DNA of 64,000 nucleotides from Burkholderiales bacterium 70-64 (GTDB lineage Bacteria; Pseudomonadota; Gammaproteobacteria; Burkholderiales; Burkholderiaceae_E). Shown one piece after another: positions 9,091 to 18,672 of the stretch (position 1 is the first letter of the stretch; each line of letters begins with the position of its first letter). Where the stretch lies: the NCBI GenBank assembly GCA_001898645.1, contig MKUQ01000040.1:1-64000 (forward strand). The letters are read 5' to 3'. The translations under genes were made by a program, and so were the position numbers. The notes beneath the pieces are model-generated. The model saw only the letters and a program-made list of their open reading frames with translations. It had not been told where the DNA came from and did no database searches.

Positions 9091-10434
9091 ATGACCTACG
9101 AGAACGCCCGCTTCTGGCATCCCATGATGCACCCGGCCGCCATGAAGGAGCGCAAGCCGCTGCGCATCGTGCGTGGCGAGGGGTGCCACGTCTTCGACGA
9201 TGCCGGCAACAAGTTCGTGGACGGTGTCGGCGGCCTGTGGAACGTCAACGTCGGCCACAACCGCCCCGAGATCAAGGCGGCCATCGTCAGGCAGCTCGAC
9301 CAGCTGGAGTATTTCCAGCTGTTCGACGGTGTCTCCAATCCTCCGGCCGAGGCGCTGTCCGCCCGGCTGGTCGAGGTGCTCGCGCCCGAGGCGATGAAGC
9401 GGGTGGTCTACGGCTCCAACGGCTCCGATGCGACCGAGACCGCGCTCAAGCTGGCGCGCCAGTACTGGAAGGTGCTGGGCCAGAAGGACCGCACCAAGTT
9501 CATCTCGCTGAAGGAGGGCTACCACGGCAGCCACTTCCTCAGCGCTTCGGTCAACGGCAACGCCGTCTTCCGCCGCAACTACGAGCCCCTGATGCCCGGC
9601 TGCTTCCAGGTGCAGAACCCCTGGGTGTACCGCAACCCGTTCACTCACGACCCCGAGGAGCTCTCGGAGCTGTGCGCAAGGATGCTCGAGCGCGAGATCG
9701 AGTTCCAGGGGCCGGACACCGTGGCCGCCTTCATCGCCGAGCCGGTGCAGGGCGCCGGCGGCGTGATCGTGCCGCCGGCCAGCTTCTGGCCCAAGGTCCG
9801 CGCGATCTGCGACAAGCATGGCGTGCTGCTGGTCGCCGACGAGGTGGTCACGGGGTTCGGGCGCACCGGCAGCCTGTTCGGCGCGCGTGCCTGGGGCGTC
9901 AAGCCCGACTTCATGTGCTTCGCCAAGGGGCTGTCATCGGGCTACGTGCCGCTGGCAGCCACCGCGTTCAACGGGCGCGTGGCCGAGGCATTCGAGACCA
10001 ATGCGGATGCCAGCGGCCTGGTCATGCACGGCTACACCTATGCGGGGCACCCGGTGGGGTGCGCGGCAGCCCTCGCCAGCCTGGACATCGTGCTCGAGGA
10101 AGACCTGCCCGGCAACGCCGGCCGGCAGGGCGCCCACCTGCTCGAGGCGCTGCAGCCCTTCGTCGATCGCCATGCGTCGATCGGCGAAGTGCGCGGCAAG
10201 GGCCTGATGCTGGCCATCGACCTGGTCAACGACAAGAAGACCCGCGAGTCGATCGACCCGACGTCGGGCTACGCCTACGCGGTGGCCGAGGCGGCGCGCC
10301 GCCACGGCGCCATCGTGCGCCCGGTGGGCACCAAGATCATCCTGTCGCCCCCGCTCGTGATCCAGCGCCCCGAGATCGACCGCATCGTGGCCGCGCTCGA
10401 CGCCGCGTTCGAGGAAGTTCCGTTCACCCGCTGA
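9091..10434 (+). CDS. Class III (omega) aminotransferase, PLP-dependent
   Basis: This 447-residue enzyme matches class III omega-amino acid:pyruvate aminotransferases. It has GLWNVNVGHNRPEI near the N-terminus, YGSNGSDATETALKLARQYW for phosphate binding, DEVVTGFGRTG, and the PLP lysine Lys279 in FAKGLSSGY. It should transfer an amino group from an amine or omega-amino acid to a keto acid, giving an aldehyde that the next gene's dehydrogenase could oxidise. ATG 9091 follows CGGAGACCC; the frame stays open 86 codons upstream but covers the promoter region and lacks homology. It lies 40 bases before the aldehyde dehydrogenase gene and is surely co-transcribed with it. Confidence 0.9.
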   Translation: MTYENARFWHPMMHPAAMKERKPLRIVRGEGCHVFDDAGNKFVDGVGGLWNVNVGHNRPEIKAAIVRQLDQLEYFQLFDGVSNPPAEALSARLVEVLAPEAMKRVVYGSNGSDATETALKLARQYWKVLGQKDRTKFISLKEGYHGSHFLSASVNGNAVFRRNYEPLMPGCFQVQNPWVYRNPFTHDPEELSELCARMLEREIEFQGPDTVAAFIAEPVQGAGGVIVPPASFWPKVRAICDKHGVLLVADEVVTGFGRTGSLFGARAWGVKPDFMCFAKGLSSGYVPLAATAFNGRVAEAFETNADASGLVMHGYTYAGHPVGCAAALASLDIVLEEDLPGNAGRQGAHLLEALQPFVDRHASIGEVRGKGLMLAIDLVNDKKTRESIDPTSGYAYAVAEAARRHGAIVRPVGTKIILSPPLVIQRPEIDRIVAALDAAFEEVPFTR

Positions 10435-10474
10435 AGGCCGTGCGCCTGCGGCACCCGTTTCCGGCAGATCCGAA

Positions 10475-11929
10475 ATGACCCAGCACCTGAAGCACTTCAT
10501 CGAGGGCGCGCACGTCGAAGCGTCCGACGGCGCCCGCATGAGCCTCGTGAATCCCGTCGACGAGCAGGAGTACGCCACGGCCGCGCGCGGCACCGCCGAG
10601 GACGTCGAGCATGCCGTCGCGGCGGCCCGGGCGCAGCTCGACGGCGGCGCCTGGAGCAGGCTCGGCGGTGCCCAGCGCGGCCTGCTGCTGAGCAGGCTGG
10701 CCGACCTGGTCGAGCGCGACGCCGAGCGGCTGGCGGACATGGACGCCACGGCCATCGGGCGCTCGCCGATGGAGCCGCGCATGATGGACGTGCCCAACGC
10801 GGTGGCCAACCTGCGCGCCGCCGCCGGCTGGGCCAACCAGATCGAGGGGCGCACCATCCCCACCGGCGGCTACATGGGCGTCAGGACGCTGTCGTACACG
10901 GTGCGCGAGCCCGTTGGCGTGGTCGGCGCCATCGTGCCGTGGAACGCCCCGTTGATGATCACGACGTGGAAGGTGGCCGCACTGCTCGCCGCCGGCTGCA
11001 CGGTCGTCATCAAGCCCTCGGAGGAGACGCCGCAGTCGGCGCTGCACCTGGCCGTGCTGTGCCAGGAGGCGGGCCTGCCCGACGGCGTGGTCAACGTCGT
11101 CACCGGCTACGGCGAAATGGTGGGGCGAGCCCTGTGCGCGCATCGCGACGTCGCCAAGATCAGCTTCACCGGCAGCCCGGAAGCGGGGCAGGCCATCCAG
11201 CGCATCGCCGGCCCGCTGTTCAAGCGCGTGACGCTGGAGCTGGGCGGCAAGAGCCCGCAAATCGTGTTCGACGATGCCCCCTTCGAGGATGCGGTGCGCG
11301 GCTGCGCGCTCGGCCTGTTCATCAACCAGGGTCAGGTCTGCGCGGCGGGATCGCGCATCCTGGTGCAGCGGGGCATCGCCCCGCGCTTTGCCGCGGCGCT
11401 GGCCGAGGCGGCCGGCGCCGTCACGGTGGGCGATCCCCGCCAGCCCGGCGTGCAGATGGGGCCGCTGGCCAAGAAGGCCCAGTTCGAGCGCGTCAACCGC
11501 TACATCCAGCTCGGCCTCGACGAAGGGGCGCGGCTGCTGGCAGGCGGAGTGGCGCGCCCCGGGCGCGGCTGGTTCGTCACGCCCACGATCTTCGCCGACG
11601 CCACCAACGAGATGACCATCGCCCGCGAGGAGATCTTCGGACCGGTGGGCACGATCATCGAGTTCGACTCGGAGGAAGAAGCCGTCGCGCTGGCCAACGA
11701 TTCCGACTACGGCCTGGCCGCCACGGTGTGGACCACCCACCTCGCCCGCGCCCACCGCGTGGCCGGCGCAGTCAGGGCCGGCGCGATCGGCGTGAACTGC
11801 TGGAGCCCGCTGGACGCCAACCTGCCCTGGGGCGGCGTGAAGACCAGCGGCATCGGCCGCGAAGGCGGCCTCGCCGGCGCCCTCGCCTACACCGAAGAGA
11901 AGGTCGTCACCGTCCTGCTGCCTTCCTGA
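10475..11929 (+). CDS. NAD(P)+-dependent aldehyde dehydrogenase
   Basis: This 484-residue protein is a standard aldehyde dehydrogenase. It has PWNAPLMITTWKVAALLAAGCTVVIKPSE for cofactor binding, the general base Glu255 in LELGGKSP, and the catalytic Cys289 in NQGQVCAAGSR. EEIFGPVG and the C-terminal WGGVKTSGIGREGG complete the family pattern. It probably oxidises the aldehyde produced by the adjacent aminotransferase. A gap-containing inverted repeat overlaps its stop codon (11926-11949) and may weakly insulate it from the S3 promoter. Confidence 0.9.
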   Translation: MTQHLKHFIEGAHVEASDGARMSLVNPVDEQEYATAARGTAEDVEHAVAAARAQLDGGAWSRLGGAQRGLLLSRLADLVERDAERLADMDATAIGRSPMEPRMMDVPNAVANLRAAAGWANQIEGRTIPTGGYMGVRTLSYTVREPVGVVGAIVPWNAPLMITTWKVAALLAAGCTVVIKPSEETPQSALHLAVLCQEAGLPDGVVNVVTGYGEMVGRALCAHRDVAKISFTGSPEAGQAIQRIAGPLFKRVTLELGGKSPQIVFDDAPFEDAVRGCALGLFINQGQVCAAGSRILVQRGIAPRFAAALAEAAGAVTVGDPRQPGVQMGPLAKKAQFERVNRYIQLGLDEGARLLAGGVARPGRGWFVTPTIFADATNEMTIAREEIFGPVGTIIEFDSEEEAVALANDSDYGLAATVWTTHLARAHRVAGAVRAGAIGVNCWSPLDANLPWGGVKTSGIGREGGLAGALAYTEEKVVTVLLPS

Positions 11930-11950
11930 CGGCGTCCGCCGTTCGTCAGG

Positions 11951-11992
11951 TGCCGATCTCGGATACCGGTTCCGGGTCGGCACCACTAAATT
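11951..11992 (+). promoter_or_regulatory. Predicted AraC/XylS-type promoter S3
   Basis: TGCCGATCTCGGATACC at 11951-11967 differs from S1 at only two positions. TAAATT at 11987-11992 lies 19 bases downstream and serves as a -10. It precedes the DUF1329 gene by about 95 bases and should drive the five-gene envelope operon. Confidence 0.6.
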
Positions 11993-12087
11993 GAGCGGCG
12001 CCCTCTTTCGAACCACAACATCGGGGCGGACCCGGACACCCGACGTCGTTCGGGCGGGCCAACCGGGGCCGCGCCACAGGAGACCAC

Positions 12088-13491
12088 ATGACCACGAGCA
12101 GCCCGCGAACCACGCTCATCGCGCGAACGACCCTGGCGGCGGCCCTCGTCGCCTGCCTGCTCGGCATCGACCATCCGGCCGTCGCCGCCGACCTGGCGCA
12201 ACTGGACAAGCTCACTCCGTCGGGCGCGGAGAAGGAAGGCAGCAAGGACGGGACCATCCCGGCCTGGCAAGGCGCCGAGCCGCCCCTGCCCGGCTGGGAA
12301 TGGGGCAAGCTGCGCCGCGACTACTGGAAGCACAAGGACGAGAAGCCGCTGTTCACGATCGATGCATCCAACGTCGACAAGTACGCCGGCAAGCTCTCGG
12401 CCGGCCAGGTGGCCATGGTCAAGCAGCGCAAGGGCTACCGCATGGACGTCTATCCGTCGCACCGCACCTGCGGCGTGCCGGACTTCGTCGCCGGCAACAC
12501 CAGGAAGAACCTCGGCACCGCCAGGCTCAACGATGACGGCTGGAGCCTGAAGGAAGCGACGGTTCCCGGCTACCCCTTCCCCATCCCGTCCACCGGCGTC
12601 GAGGCGATGTGGAACGCCAAGATGCGCTATCGCGGCGTGGGCATCGACTTCAAGAACCTGATCGTGGCCGTGTCACCGCGGCGCGGCAGCAGCGAATGGA
12701 TCCGCGCAGGTACCGAGCAGACACTTTACTTTCCCTGGGGAGCAAAGGGATCGAATCAGCTGTCGTCGTTCCCGCCGGTCGAGTTCTATACCTACTTCGC
12801 CTACGTCTCGCCGACGGCGCTGGCCGGCCAGGCCCTGGCCATCACTCAGTACCTGAACCAGGCGGAGAACGAGACCTTCTACTACTTCCCCGGCCAGCGC
12901 CGCGTGCGCCGCATGCCGACCTATTCGCACGATGCGCCCCAGATCGGCATGGAGAACCAGTACACGCTCGACGAGCCCAACGTCTTCAACGGCGCGCTGG
13001 ATCGCTTCGACTGGAAGCTGGTGGGCAAGAAGGAGATGTACGTCCCCTACAACGCCTTCGGTGCCTACGACTTCCAGGCCAGGTTCGAGGACGTCGCGCG
13101 CGACGACTTCATCGTGCAGAGCCACCGGCGCTACGAGCTGCACCGAGTGTGGGTGATCGAGGCCACCGTGAAGGCCGGCATGCGGCACTCGACGCCCAAG
13201 CGCACCGTCTACCTCGACGAGGACAGCTGGGCACCGGTGCTGATGGACGACTTCGACGGACAGAGCTCGCTCGTGAAGATGCGCGAAGGCTTCCTCGTCC
13301 CCGTCTACGAGACCGGCACCTGCGACGTCATGGCGATGGTGCAGAACAACCTGGCCGAAGGCCGCTACGTGGTGGACTCGCACGCCATCGGCGCCGGCAA
13401 GGACATCCGCTGGGTCACCGAGGCCAGCGGCCCGAGGATGCGATCGAGCTTCTACACGGCCGACAACCTGCGCACCATCAGCGAGCGCTGA
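12088..13491 (+). CDS. DUF1329 periplasmic protein (LolA-like superfamily)
   Basis: This 467-residue protein has a cleavable signal peptide (residues 1-34, ending AVAAD) and then the full DUF1329 pattern: LTPSGAEKEGSKDGTIPAWQG, KGYRMDVYPSHRTCGVPDFVAGNTRKN, YYFPGQRRVRRMPTYSHDAPQIG and KRTVYLDEDSWAPVLMDDFDGQ. DUF1329 proteins belong to the lipoprotein-carrier (LolA-like) fold group, are found next to DUF1302 barrels and MMPL transporters, and are thought to act in envelope lipid or hydrophobe traffic. Its own cargo is unknown. CAGGAGACCAC is the ribosome site. A paralogue is encoded at 26581-27951. Confidence 0.85.
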   Translation: MTTSSPRTTLIARTTLAAALVACLLGIDHPAVAADLAQLDKLTPSGAEKEGSKDGTIPAWQGAEPPLPGWEWGKLRRDYWKHKDEKPLFTIDASNVDKYAGKLSAGQVAMVKQRKGYRMDVYPSHRTCGVPDFVAGNTRKNLGTARLNDDGWSLKEATVPGYPFPIPSTGVEAMWNAKMRYRGVGIDFKNLIVAVSPRRGSSEWIRAGTEQTLYFPWGAKGSNQLSSFPPVEFYTYFAYVSPTALAGQALAITQYLNQAENETFYYFPGQRRVRRMPTYSHDAPQIGMENQYTLDEPNVFNGALDRFDWKLVGKKEMYVPYNAFGAYDFQARFEDVARDDFIVQSHRRYELHRVWVIEATVKAGMRHSTPKRTVYLDEDSWAPVLMDDFDGQSSLVKMREGFLVPVYETGTCDVMAMVQNNLAEGRYVVDSHAIGAGKDIRWVTEASGPRMRSSFYTADNLRTISER

Positions 13492-13542
13492 TCCGGCAAC
13501 GAGCCGACACGAACACAAACCAACAGATCGAGGAGACCAGCA

Positions 13543-15198
13543 ATGATCGGAGCCGATTCGTTTCCGGCACGCGCGGCGGCAGCCGCCGCCTGCGCCCTGC
13601 TCGGCGCAGGCACGGCCCAGGCCATGACCTTCGAGTTCGAGAACGTGCGCGGCAATTTCGACTCGACCATCACGGTGGGCACGGGCATCCGCGCCAAGAG
13701 CCCGTCCTGTGGCCTGATCACGGCCGGCGCCAGCGGCGCAGGCGCGCCTGCGGGATGCCTGGCCCCGACGTCGGCCATGGGCGACCAGGGCAACCTGAAC
13801 TACGCCAGGGGCGACGCCTTCACCACCTACATCAAGGGCAGCCACGAGCTGCTGTTGAAGATGCCCGACGACCTGACCTTCCTCGGCCGGGTCAACTGGA
13901 TGAAGGACTTCACCGCCACCGATACCACCGGCTACATCAGCGCGACGACCCCTCCGTCGCTGACCGACGGCCTCGCCGACGATGCGCGCAGGGACCTGCG
14001 CTTCAAGGCGCGCCTGCTCGACCTGTGGGTGAGCAAGTCGTTCCAGCTGGGCGAGGAAACCGCACGCGTGCGCGTCGGCAACCAGGTCATCAGCTGGGGC
14101 GAGAGTCTGTTCCTGCCCGGCGGCATCAACAGCATCAATGCCGTCGACGTGATGCGCCTGTCCCAGCCCGGCACGCAGCTCAAGGAAGTGTTCCTGCCGG
14201 CACCGATGGCCAGCTTCGCCACCGGGCTCGGCCACGGCCTGAACTTCGAGGCCTACGTGCAGGCGCGCTGGAATGCCAACTACATGCCGCCGTCGGGCAG
14301 CTTCTGGTCCGTCGCCAACGGCATGGGCAAGGGCCACGATGCCTACGGCCTGGCCGAGGTCGAACCCAGGAAGAACGGCGGCCAGTGGGGCGCCGCGCTG
14401 CGCTGGCAACCGGCCGGCACGCAGGTGAATCTCGGCGCGTACGTGATGAACTACCATGACAAGGCGCCGAACTTCAGCGTCGATGCGGGCGGCACCGGCC
14501 AACCGGGATGGGCCTACGCAGAGGATCGCCGCCTGTACGGGATCAGCGCCAACATGCCGATCGGCGACTGGGCGGTCGGCACCGAGCTGTCCTACCGCCC
14601 GAGGGATGCCGTGGCGCTCAACCCCGCCGTCAGCGGCTGCGCCTCGCAGAACGGCAACTGCTGGGTCGACGAGAAGAAGTTCCAGTGGCACCTGACCGGC
14701 CTGCTCAGCCTGACGCCCAGCAACGGCGCCCGCGTGCTCGAACTGCTGGGCGCGGACACGGCGACCCTGATGCTCGAGTCGGTGGTGGTGCGCTATCCGG
14801 GCCTCAAGCAGTTCTACGACGGCGACCCCATCGCGGCCGGCGGCTGGGGCTGGGGGCAGGAGTTCGATCCCACGGCAGCGCCGGTTCCCAAGGGCACCAG
14901 GACGTCCTGGGGGTTCAACCTCGACTTCAGCTGGGTCTACGACGGCACGCTGATCCCGGGCTGGCAGGTGATCCCCGAGATCTACTATTTCCAGGCCGTC
15001 AAGGGCCGTACCCCGAACGCCGCCGGCCAGTTCATGGAAGGCGCCAAATCGGTCAACCTGATCGTGACGTTCATGCAGAACCCCGCGACCTGGCAGGCGT
15101 CGATCAACTACGCCGCCTTCTTCGGCGGCAAGAGCGTGCTCGACCAGCCGTACCGCGACCGCAACTTCGTTGGCCTGACCCTGTCGCGCAACTTCTGA
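13543..15198 (+). CDS. DUF1302 outer-membrane beta-barrel protein
   Basis: This 551-residue protein has a signal peptide (residues 1-27, ending AQAM). It then shows alternating, aromatic-rich strands ending in NFVGLTLSRNF, a C-terminal Phe typical of outer-membrane barrels. NQVISWGESLFLPGGIN and AVDVMRLSQPGTQLKE are diagnostic for DUF1302. Two Cys-bearing loops (SCGLITAG near residue 50; CASQNGNCW near residue 366) could form extracellular disulphides. It follows the DUF1329 gene by 51 bases with CGAGGAGACC as ribosome site. It probably forms the outer-membrane channel or receptor of the envelope system. The paralogue at 19628-21271 looks about three-quarters identical. Confidence 0.88.
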   Translation: MIGADSFPARAAAAAACALLGAGTAQAMTFEFENVRGNFDSTITVGTGIRAKSPSCGLITAGASGAGAPAGCLAPTSAMGDQGNLNYARGDAFTTYIKGSHELLLKMPDDLTFLGRVNWMKDFTATDTTGYISATTPPSLTDGLADDARRDLRFKARLLDLWVSKSFQLGEETARVRVGNQVISWGESLFLPGGINSINAVDVMRLSQPGTQLKEVFLPAPMASFATGLGHGLNFEAYVQARWNANYMPPSGSFWSVANGMGKGHDAYGLAEVEPRKNGGQWGAALRWQPAGTQVNLGAYVMNYHDKAPNFSVDAGGTGQPGWAYAEDRRLYGISANMPIGDWAVGTELSYRPRDAVALNPAVSGCASQNGNCWVDEKKFQWHLTGLLSLTPSNGARVLELLGADTATLMLESVVVRYPGLKQFYDGDPIAAGGWGWGQEFDPTAAPVPKGTRTSWGFNLDFSWVYDGTLIPGWQVIPEIYYFQAVKGRTPNAAGQFMEGAKSVNLIVTFMQNPATWQASINYAAFFGGKSVLDQPYRDRNFVGLTLSRNF

Positions 15199-15206
15199 GC
15201 GGATCG

Positions 15207-15230
15207 GACCGCCGGGCCGGGACGGCGGTC
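15207..15230 (+). terminator. GC hairpin between DUF1302 and MMPL genes (weak terminator or attenuator)
   Basis: GACCGCC (15207-15213) pairs with GGCGGTC (15224-15230) around a 10-base loop and is followed by TTCCT. The T-tract is poor, so partial attenuation or message stabilisation is more likely than full termination. Confidence 0.35.
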
Positions 15231-15250
15231 TTCCTGCTGAAAGGTTCTTC

Positions 15251-17638
15251 GTGCCTGCATCCTCCGACAACGGGTCGGCCCTGCTGCGCGCCGTCCACCG
15301 CTTCGAGACGTTCGCCTTCTCCAACCGGAGGGCCGTGCTCGCCGTCATGGCCGTCTTCACGCTGGCCATGGGGTACTTCGCGATCCAGCTGCGCATGGAT
15401 GCCGGCTTCGACAAGCAGATGCCCGTCGGCCACGAATACATCCAGACCTTCCAGACCTATCGCGAGGACGTGCTCGGCGCCAACCGGCTCAACATCGTCG
15501 TCAAGGCCCGCCGGGGCAGCATCTGGAACGCGGCGGCGCTCGAGCGCCTCTACGACGTCACCCAGGCCGTCACCTTCCTGCCCAACATCGAGCGGCTCGG
15601 GGTGCAGTCGCTGTGGACGCCCAACAGCTTCGTCAACGAGATCACCGAGGAGGGGTTTCGCGCCGACCCGCTGATCGACGCCACCATCACGCCCGGGCAG
15701 CTCACCGACGAAACCGTCGCCGACATCCGGCGCGCTGCCGCGCAGGGCGGCTTCGTCGGCACGCTGGTCTCGCGCGACGAAACCGCTGCGATGATCACCG
15801 CCGAGCTGATCGAGTACGACGCCCAAGGCGCCAAGCTCGACTACATCGACTACAACCACCTCCTCGAGGAACGCATCCGCTCGAAGTTCGAGGACGCCGA
15901 CTTCGAGATCCAGATCATCGGCTTCGCCAAGCAGATCGGCGACATCGCCGACGGCGCGCAGTCGGTCCTGAAGTTCTGCGCGATCGCCCTGCTGCTCACC
16001 GCCGCCGCGGTGTACTGGTACTGCCGCTCGCTGCGCTTCACCCTGCTGGCGATCGCCTGCTCGCTGACCTCGCTGGTGTGGCAGTTCGGCACGCTGCGCC
16101 TGCTCGGCTTCGGGCTGGATCCGCTGGCCGTGCTGGTGCCCTTCCTGGTGTTCGCGATCGGCGTCTCGCACGGCGTGCAGCAGATCAACTACATCGTGCG
16201 GCGGATCTCCTACGGGCAGTCCAACTTCGACGCCTGCCGCGACAGCTTCACCGGCCTGCTGATCCCGGGGACGCTGGCGCTCGTGACGGCCTTCGTCTCC
16301 TTCGTCACCCTGCTGCTGATCCCGATCCCCATGGTCCGCGAGCTCGCCATCGCGGCCTCGCTCGGCGTGGCCTACAAGATCGTCACCAACCTGGTGATGC
16401 TGCCCGTGGCCGCCTCCTTCTTCGACGTGAGCAAGGACTACGCCGACCAGGCGGTGGTCCAGCGCGAGCGGCGCTCCGGCTGGCTGCGCGTGCTGGCCAA
16501 GGTCGCCGAGCCGCGCAATGCGCTGCTCATGCTGGCCGTGACCGCGACCGTCTTCGCGGCCGCCGCCTGGCAGAGCCGCGACCGCGTGGTCGGCACCCTG
16601 CAGCCCGGGGCGCCCGAGCTGCGCGAGGACGCACGCTTCAACCGCGACGCCGTGGCCATCTCGAGCAACTTCGACACCGGGCTCGATTGGCTGACCGTGA
16701 TCTTCGAGGCTCCGCCCGACAGCTGCGAGAACGTCAACATCGGCCTCTACCAGGACCGCTTCACCTGGGCCATGCACCCCGTCGAAGGCGTGCTCTCGGT
16801 GGCGTCCTATTCCGGCCAGCTGCGGCTCTACAACGAGGGCTACAACGAGGGCAACCCCAAGATGAGCGTGGTGCCGATCGACCCCGGCAACTACGCCGCG
16901 CTGTCGACCGAGATCGCCCGCATCCGCGGCACGATGCGCAAGGACTGCAGCATGACCGCGGTCAACCTCTTCCTCACCGACCACAAGGCGACGACGATCC
17001 AGCGGGTGATCGATGCCGTCAAGGAGTTCCGCGGCAGGAACACGCTGCCCGGCGTGAGCATCCGGCTGGCCTCGGGCAATGCCGGCGTGCTCGCGGCGAT
17101 CGACGACGAGGTGGAGAAGAGCGAGCTGCCGATGATGCTGTACGTCTACGCGGCGATCGTGGTCCTGGTGTTCCTGGTCTACCGCGACCTGCGCGCCGTG
17201 ATCGCCTGCTGCCTGCCGCTGACGGTGGGCACATTCGTCGGCTACTGGTTCATGAAGGAGCTGCAGATCGGCCTCACGGTGGCGACGCTGCCGGTGATGG
17301 TGCTGGCGGTGGGCATCGGGGTGGACTATGCCTTCTACATCTACAACCGCCTGCTGCTGCACATGGCCGCCGGGCAGCCGATCGTGAAGTCGATCGAGCA
17401 CGCGCTCCTCGAGGTCGGCATGGCGACCATCTTCACCGCGATCACGCTGGCGATCGGCGTGGCCACCTGGTCGTTCTCGCAGCTCAAGTTCCAGGCCGAC
17501 ATGGGCAAGCTGCTGGCCTTCATGTTCATGGTGAACATGGTGATGGCGATGACCGCGCTGCCCGCCATGGCCGTGTGGCTCGAGAAGCTCTTTCCGCGCC
17601 GCCGTCCGGTGCGGGCGACCGGCCTTCAACATCACTGA
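15251..17638 (+). CDS. MMPL/RND-superfamily transporter
   Basis: This 795-residue inner-membrane protein has one N-terminal membrane helix (about residues 24-44), a periplasmic loop, and five clustered helices near residues 235-400 (VLKFCAIALLLTAAAVYW, ..LAVLVPFLVFAIGVSHGVQQINY..). A second loop and a second helix cluster (about 630-785, with VATLPVMVLAVGIGVDYAFYIYNR) follow. The duplicated layout and the GxGVDYAFY segment are typical of MMPL/RND exporters, which move hydrophobic or lipid-like molecules using the proton gradient. GTG 15251 is the start, with AAAGG just upstream. No membrane-fusion protein gene is present; the neighbouring DUF1329/DUF1302/YCF48 proteins probably replace it. 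Confidence 0.85.
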   Translation: MPASSDNGSALLRAVHRFETFAFSNRRAVLAVMAVFTLAMGYFAIQLRMDAGFDKQMPVGHEYIQTFQTYREDVLGANRLNIVVKARRGSIWNAAALERLYDVTQAVTFLPNIERLGVQSLWTPNSFVNEITEEGFRADPLIDATITPGQLTDETVADIRRAAAQGGFVGTLVSRDETAAMITAELIEYDAQGAKLDYIDYNHLLEERIRSKFEDADFEIQIIGFAKQIGDIADGAQSVLKFCAIALLLTAAAVYWYCRSLRFTLLAIACSLTSLVWQFGTLRLLGFGLDPLAVLVPFLVFAIGVSHGVQQINYIVRRISYGQSNFDACRDSFTGLLIPGTLALVTAFVSFVTLLLIPIPMVRELAIAASLGVAYKIVTNLVMLPVAASFFDVSKDYADQAVVQRERRSGWLRVLAKVAEPRNALLMLAVTATVFAAAAWQSRDRVVGTLQPGAPELREDARFNRDAVAISSNFDTGLDWLTVIFEAPPDSCENVNIGLYQDRFTWAMHPVEGVLSVASYSGQLRLYNEGYNEGNPKMSVVPIDPGNYAALSTEIARIRGTMRKDCSMTAVNLFLTDHKATTIQRVIDAVKEFRGRNTLPGVSIRLASGNAGVLAAIDDEVEKSELPMMLYVYAAIVVLVFLVYRDLRAVIACCLPLTVGTFVGYWFMKELQIGLTVATLPVMVLAVGIGVDYAFYIYNRLLLHMAAGQPIVKSIEHALLEVGMATIFTAITLAIGVATWSFSQLKFQADMGKLLAFMFMVNMVMAMTALPAMAVWLEKLFPRRRPVRATGLQHH

Positions 17639-17648
17639 TGCCCCGGGC

Positions 17649-18656
17649 ATGAAGACCGCGCTCTCCACTCTCGCCCTCGCCTGCCAGCTCGCCCTGGCGG
17701 CACCCTGGGCCGCCCAGGCCGCCCGCGATGCCGATGCGGTGCCGCAGGCGCCCATCGCCGCGCCGGCGGCGCGCGTGCCGCACGCCGCCCAGGCGGCCAT
17801 GCTCGCGAGCGTGCGCGCGGGATCGCGCATCGTGGCCGTCGGCGACCACGGCGTGGTGCTGCTGTCGGACGACGGCGGAAAGACCCACCGGCAGGCGCAG
17901 CAGGTGCCGGTGGACGTGACCCTGACCTCGGTGTCCTTCGTCGACGAGCGCCGCGGATGGGCCGTCGGCCACTGGGGCGTGGTGCTGAACACTGTCGACG
18001 GCGGCGAGACCTGGCGCGTCCAGCGCAGCGACACGCACGAGGACCGGCCCCTGTTCGCCGTGCACTTCTTCGACGCGAGCCAGGGCGTCGCGGTCGGCCT
18101 GTGGTCCCTGGTGCTGGTGACCTCCGACGGCGGCGCCCACTGGCAGGCTGTGGAAATGCCGGCACCCGAGGGCGCCCGGCGCGCCGACCTCAACCTGCTG
18201 GGCCTGTTCGCCGACGCCCGCGGCCGCCTCTTCGCGCCCGCCGAACGGGGCATGGTGCTGCGCTCCGACGACCGCGGGCAGCACTGGCGCTACCTGGGCA
18301 CCGGGTACACGGGATCGTTCTGGACCGGCATCGCCGCACCGGACGGAGCCCTGCTGGTGGCCGGCCTGCGCGGCTCGATGTACCGCAGCGGCGACGACGG
18401 GCAGACGTGGCAGCGCATCGACACCCACAGCAAGTCGTCGATCACGGCGCTCGCGCTCGCCGGTGCCGGCATCGTCGGCGTCGGGCTGGACGGACTCATG
18501 CTGCGCAGCAGGGACGGCGGCGTCTCGTTCGAGACCGAGATACGCACCGACCGCCTGCCGCTGACCGCCGTGACGCTCGACGGCGAGGGCCATCCGGTCA
18601 TGTACTCCCGGCAAGGGATCGTCAAGGCCGAGGGCGCCGGCGCCTCGGGCAGGTGA
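17649..18656 (+). CDS. YCF48/BNR-repeat beta-propeller periplasmic protein
   Basis: This 335-residue protein has a signal peptide (residues 1-26, ending AQAAR). About six Asp-box-like repeats follow: SDDGGKT, TVDGGETW, TSDGGAHW, RSDDRGQHW, RSGDDGQTW and RSRDGGVSF, spaced 40-50 residues apart. This is the beta-propeller architecture of YCF48/HCF136-like photosystem assembly factors, which recur next to MMPL and DUF1302 genes in non-photosynthetic bacteria. A scaffold or assembly role for the envelope transporter is inferred. The start lies 10 bases after the transporter stop. Confidence 0.82.
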   Translation: MKTALSTLALACQLALAAPWAAQAARDADAVPQAPIAAPAARVPHAAQAAMLASVRAGSRIVAVGDHGVVLLSDDGGKTHRQAQQVPVDVTLTSVSFVDERRGWAVGHWGVVLNTVDGGETWRVQRSDTHEDRPLFAVHFFDASQGVAVGLWSLVLVTSDGGAHWQAVEMPAPEGARRADLNLLGLFADARGRLFAPAERGMVLRSDDRGQHWRYLGTGYTGSFWTGIAAPDGALLVAGLRGSMYRSGDDGQTWQRIDTHSKSSITALALAGAGIVGVGLDGLMLRSRDGGVSFETEIRTDRLPLTAVTLDGEGHPVMYSRQGIVKAEGAGASGR

Positions 18657-18672
18657 GGCAAGAGAGGCGCCC

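Noticed and set aside
11926-11949. Hairpin at the aldehyde dehydrogenase stop as an intrinsic terminator
   Set aside because: The stem needs a four-base bulge and there is no T-tract, so it is mentioned only in the gene entry.
12673-15441. A 922-codon open frame opposite DUF1329 and DUF1302
   Set aside because: It is antisense to two well-supported genes, crosses their boundary and shows no motif.
15104-18253. A 1049-codon open frame on the - strand opposite the MMPL and YCF48 genes
   Set aside because: The translation is His/Arg/Gly-rich without domain character. It is a shadow of GC-biased third codon positions in the true + strand genes.
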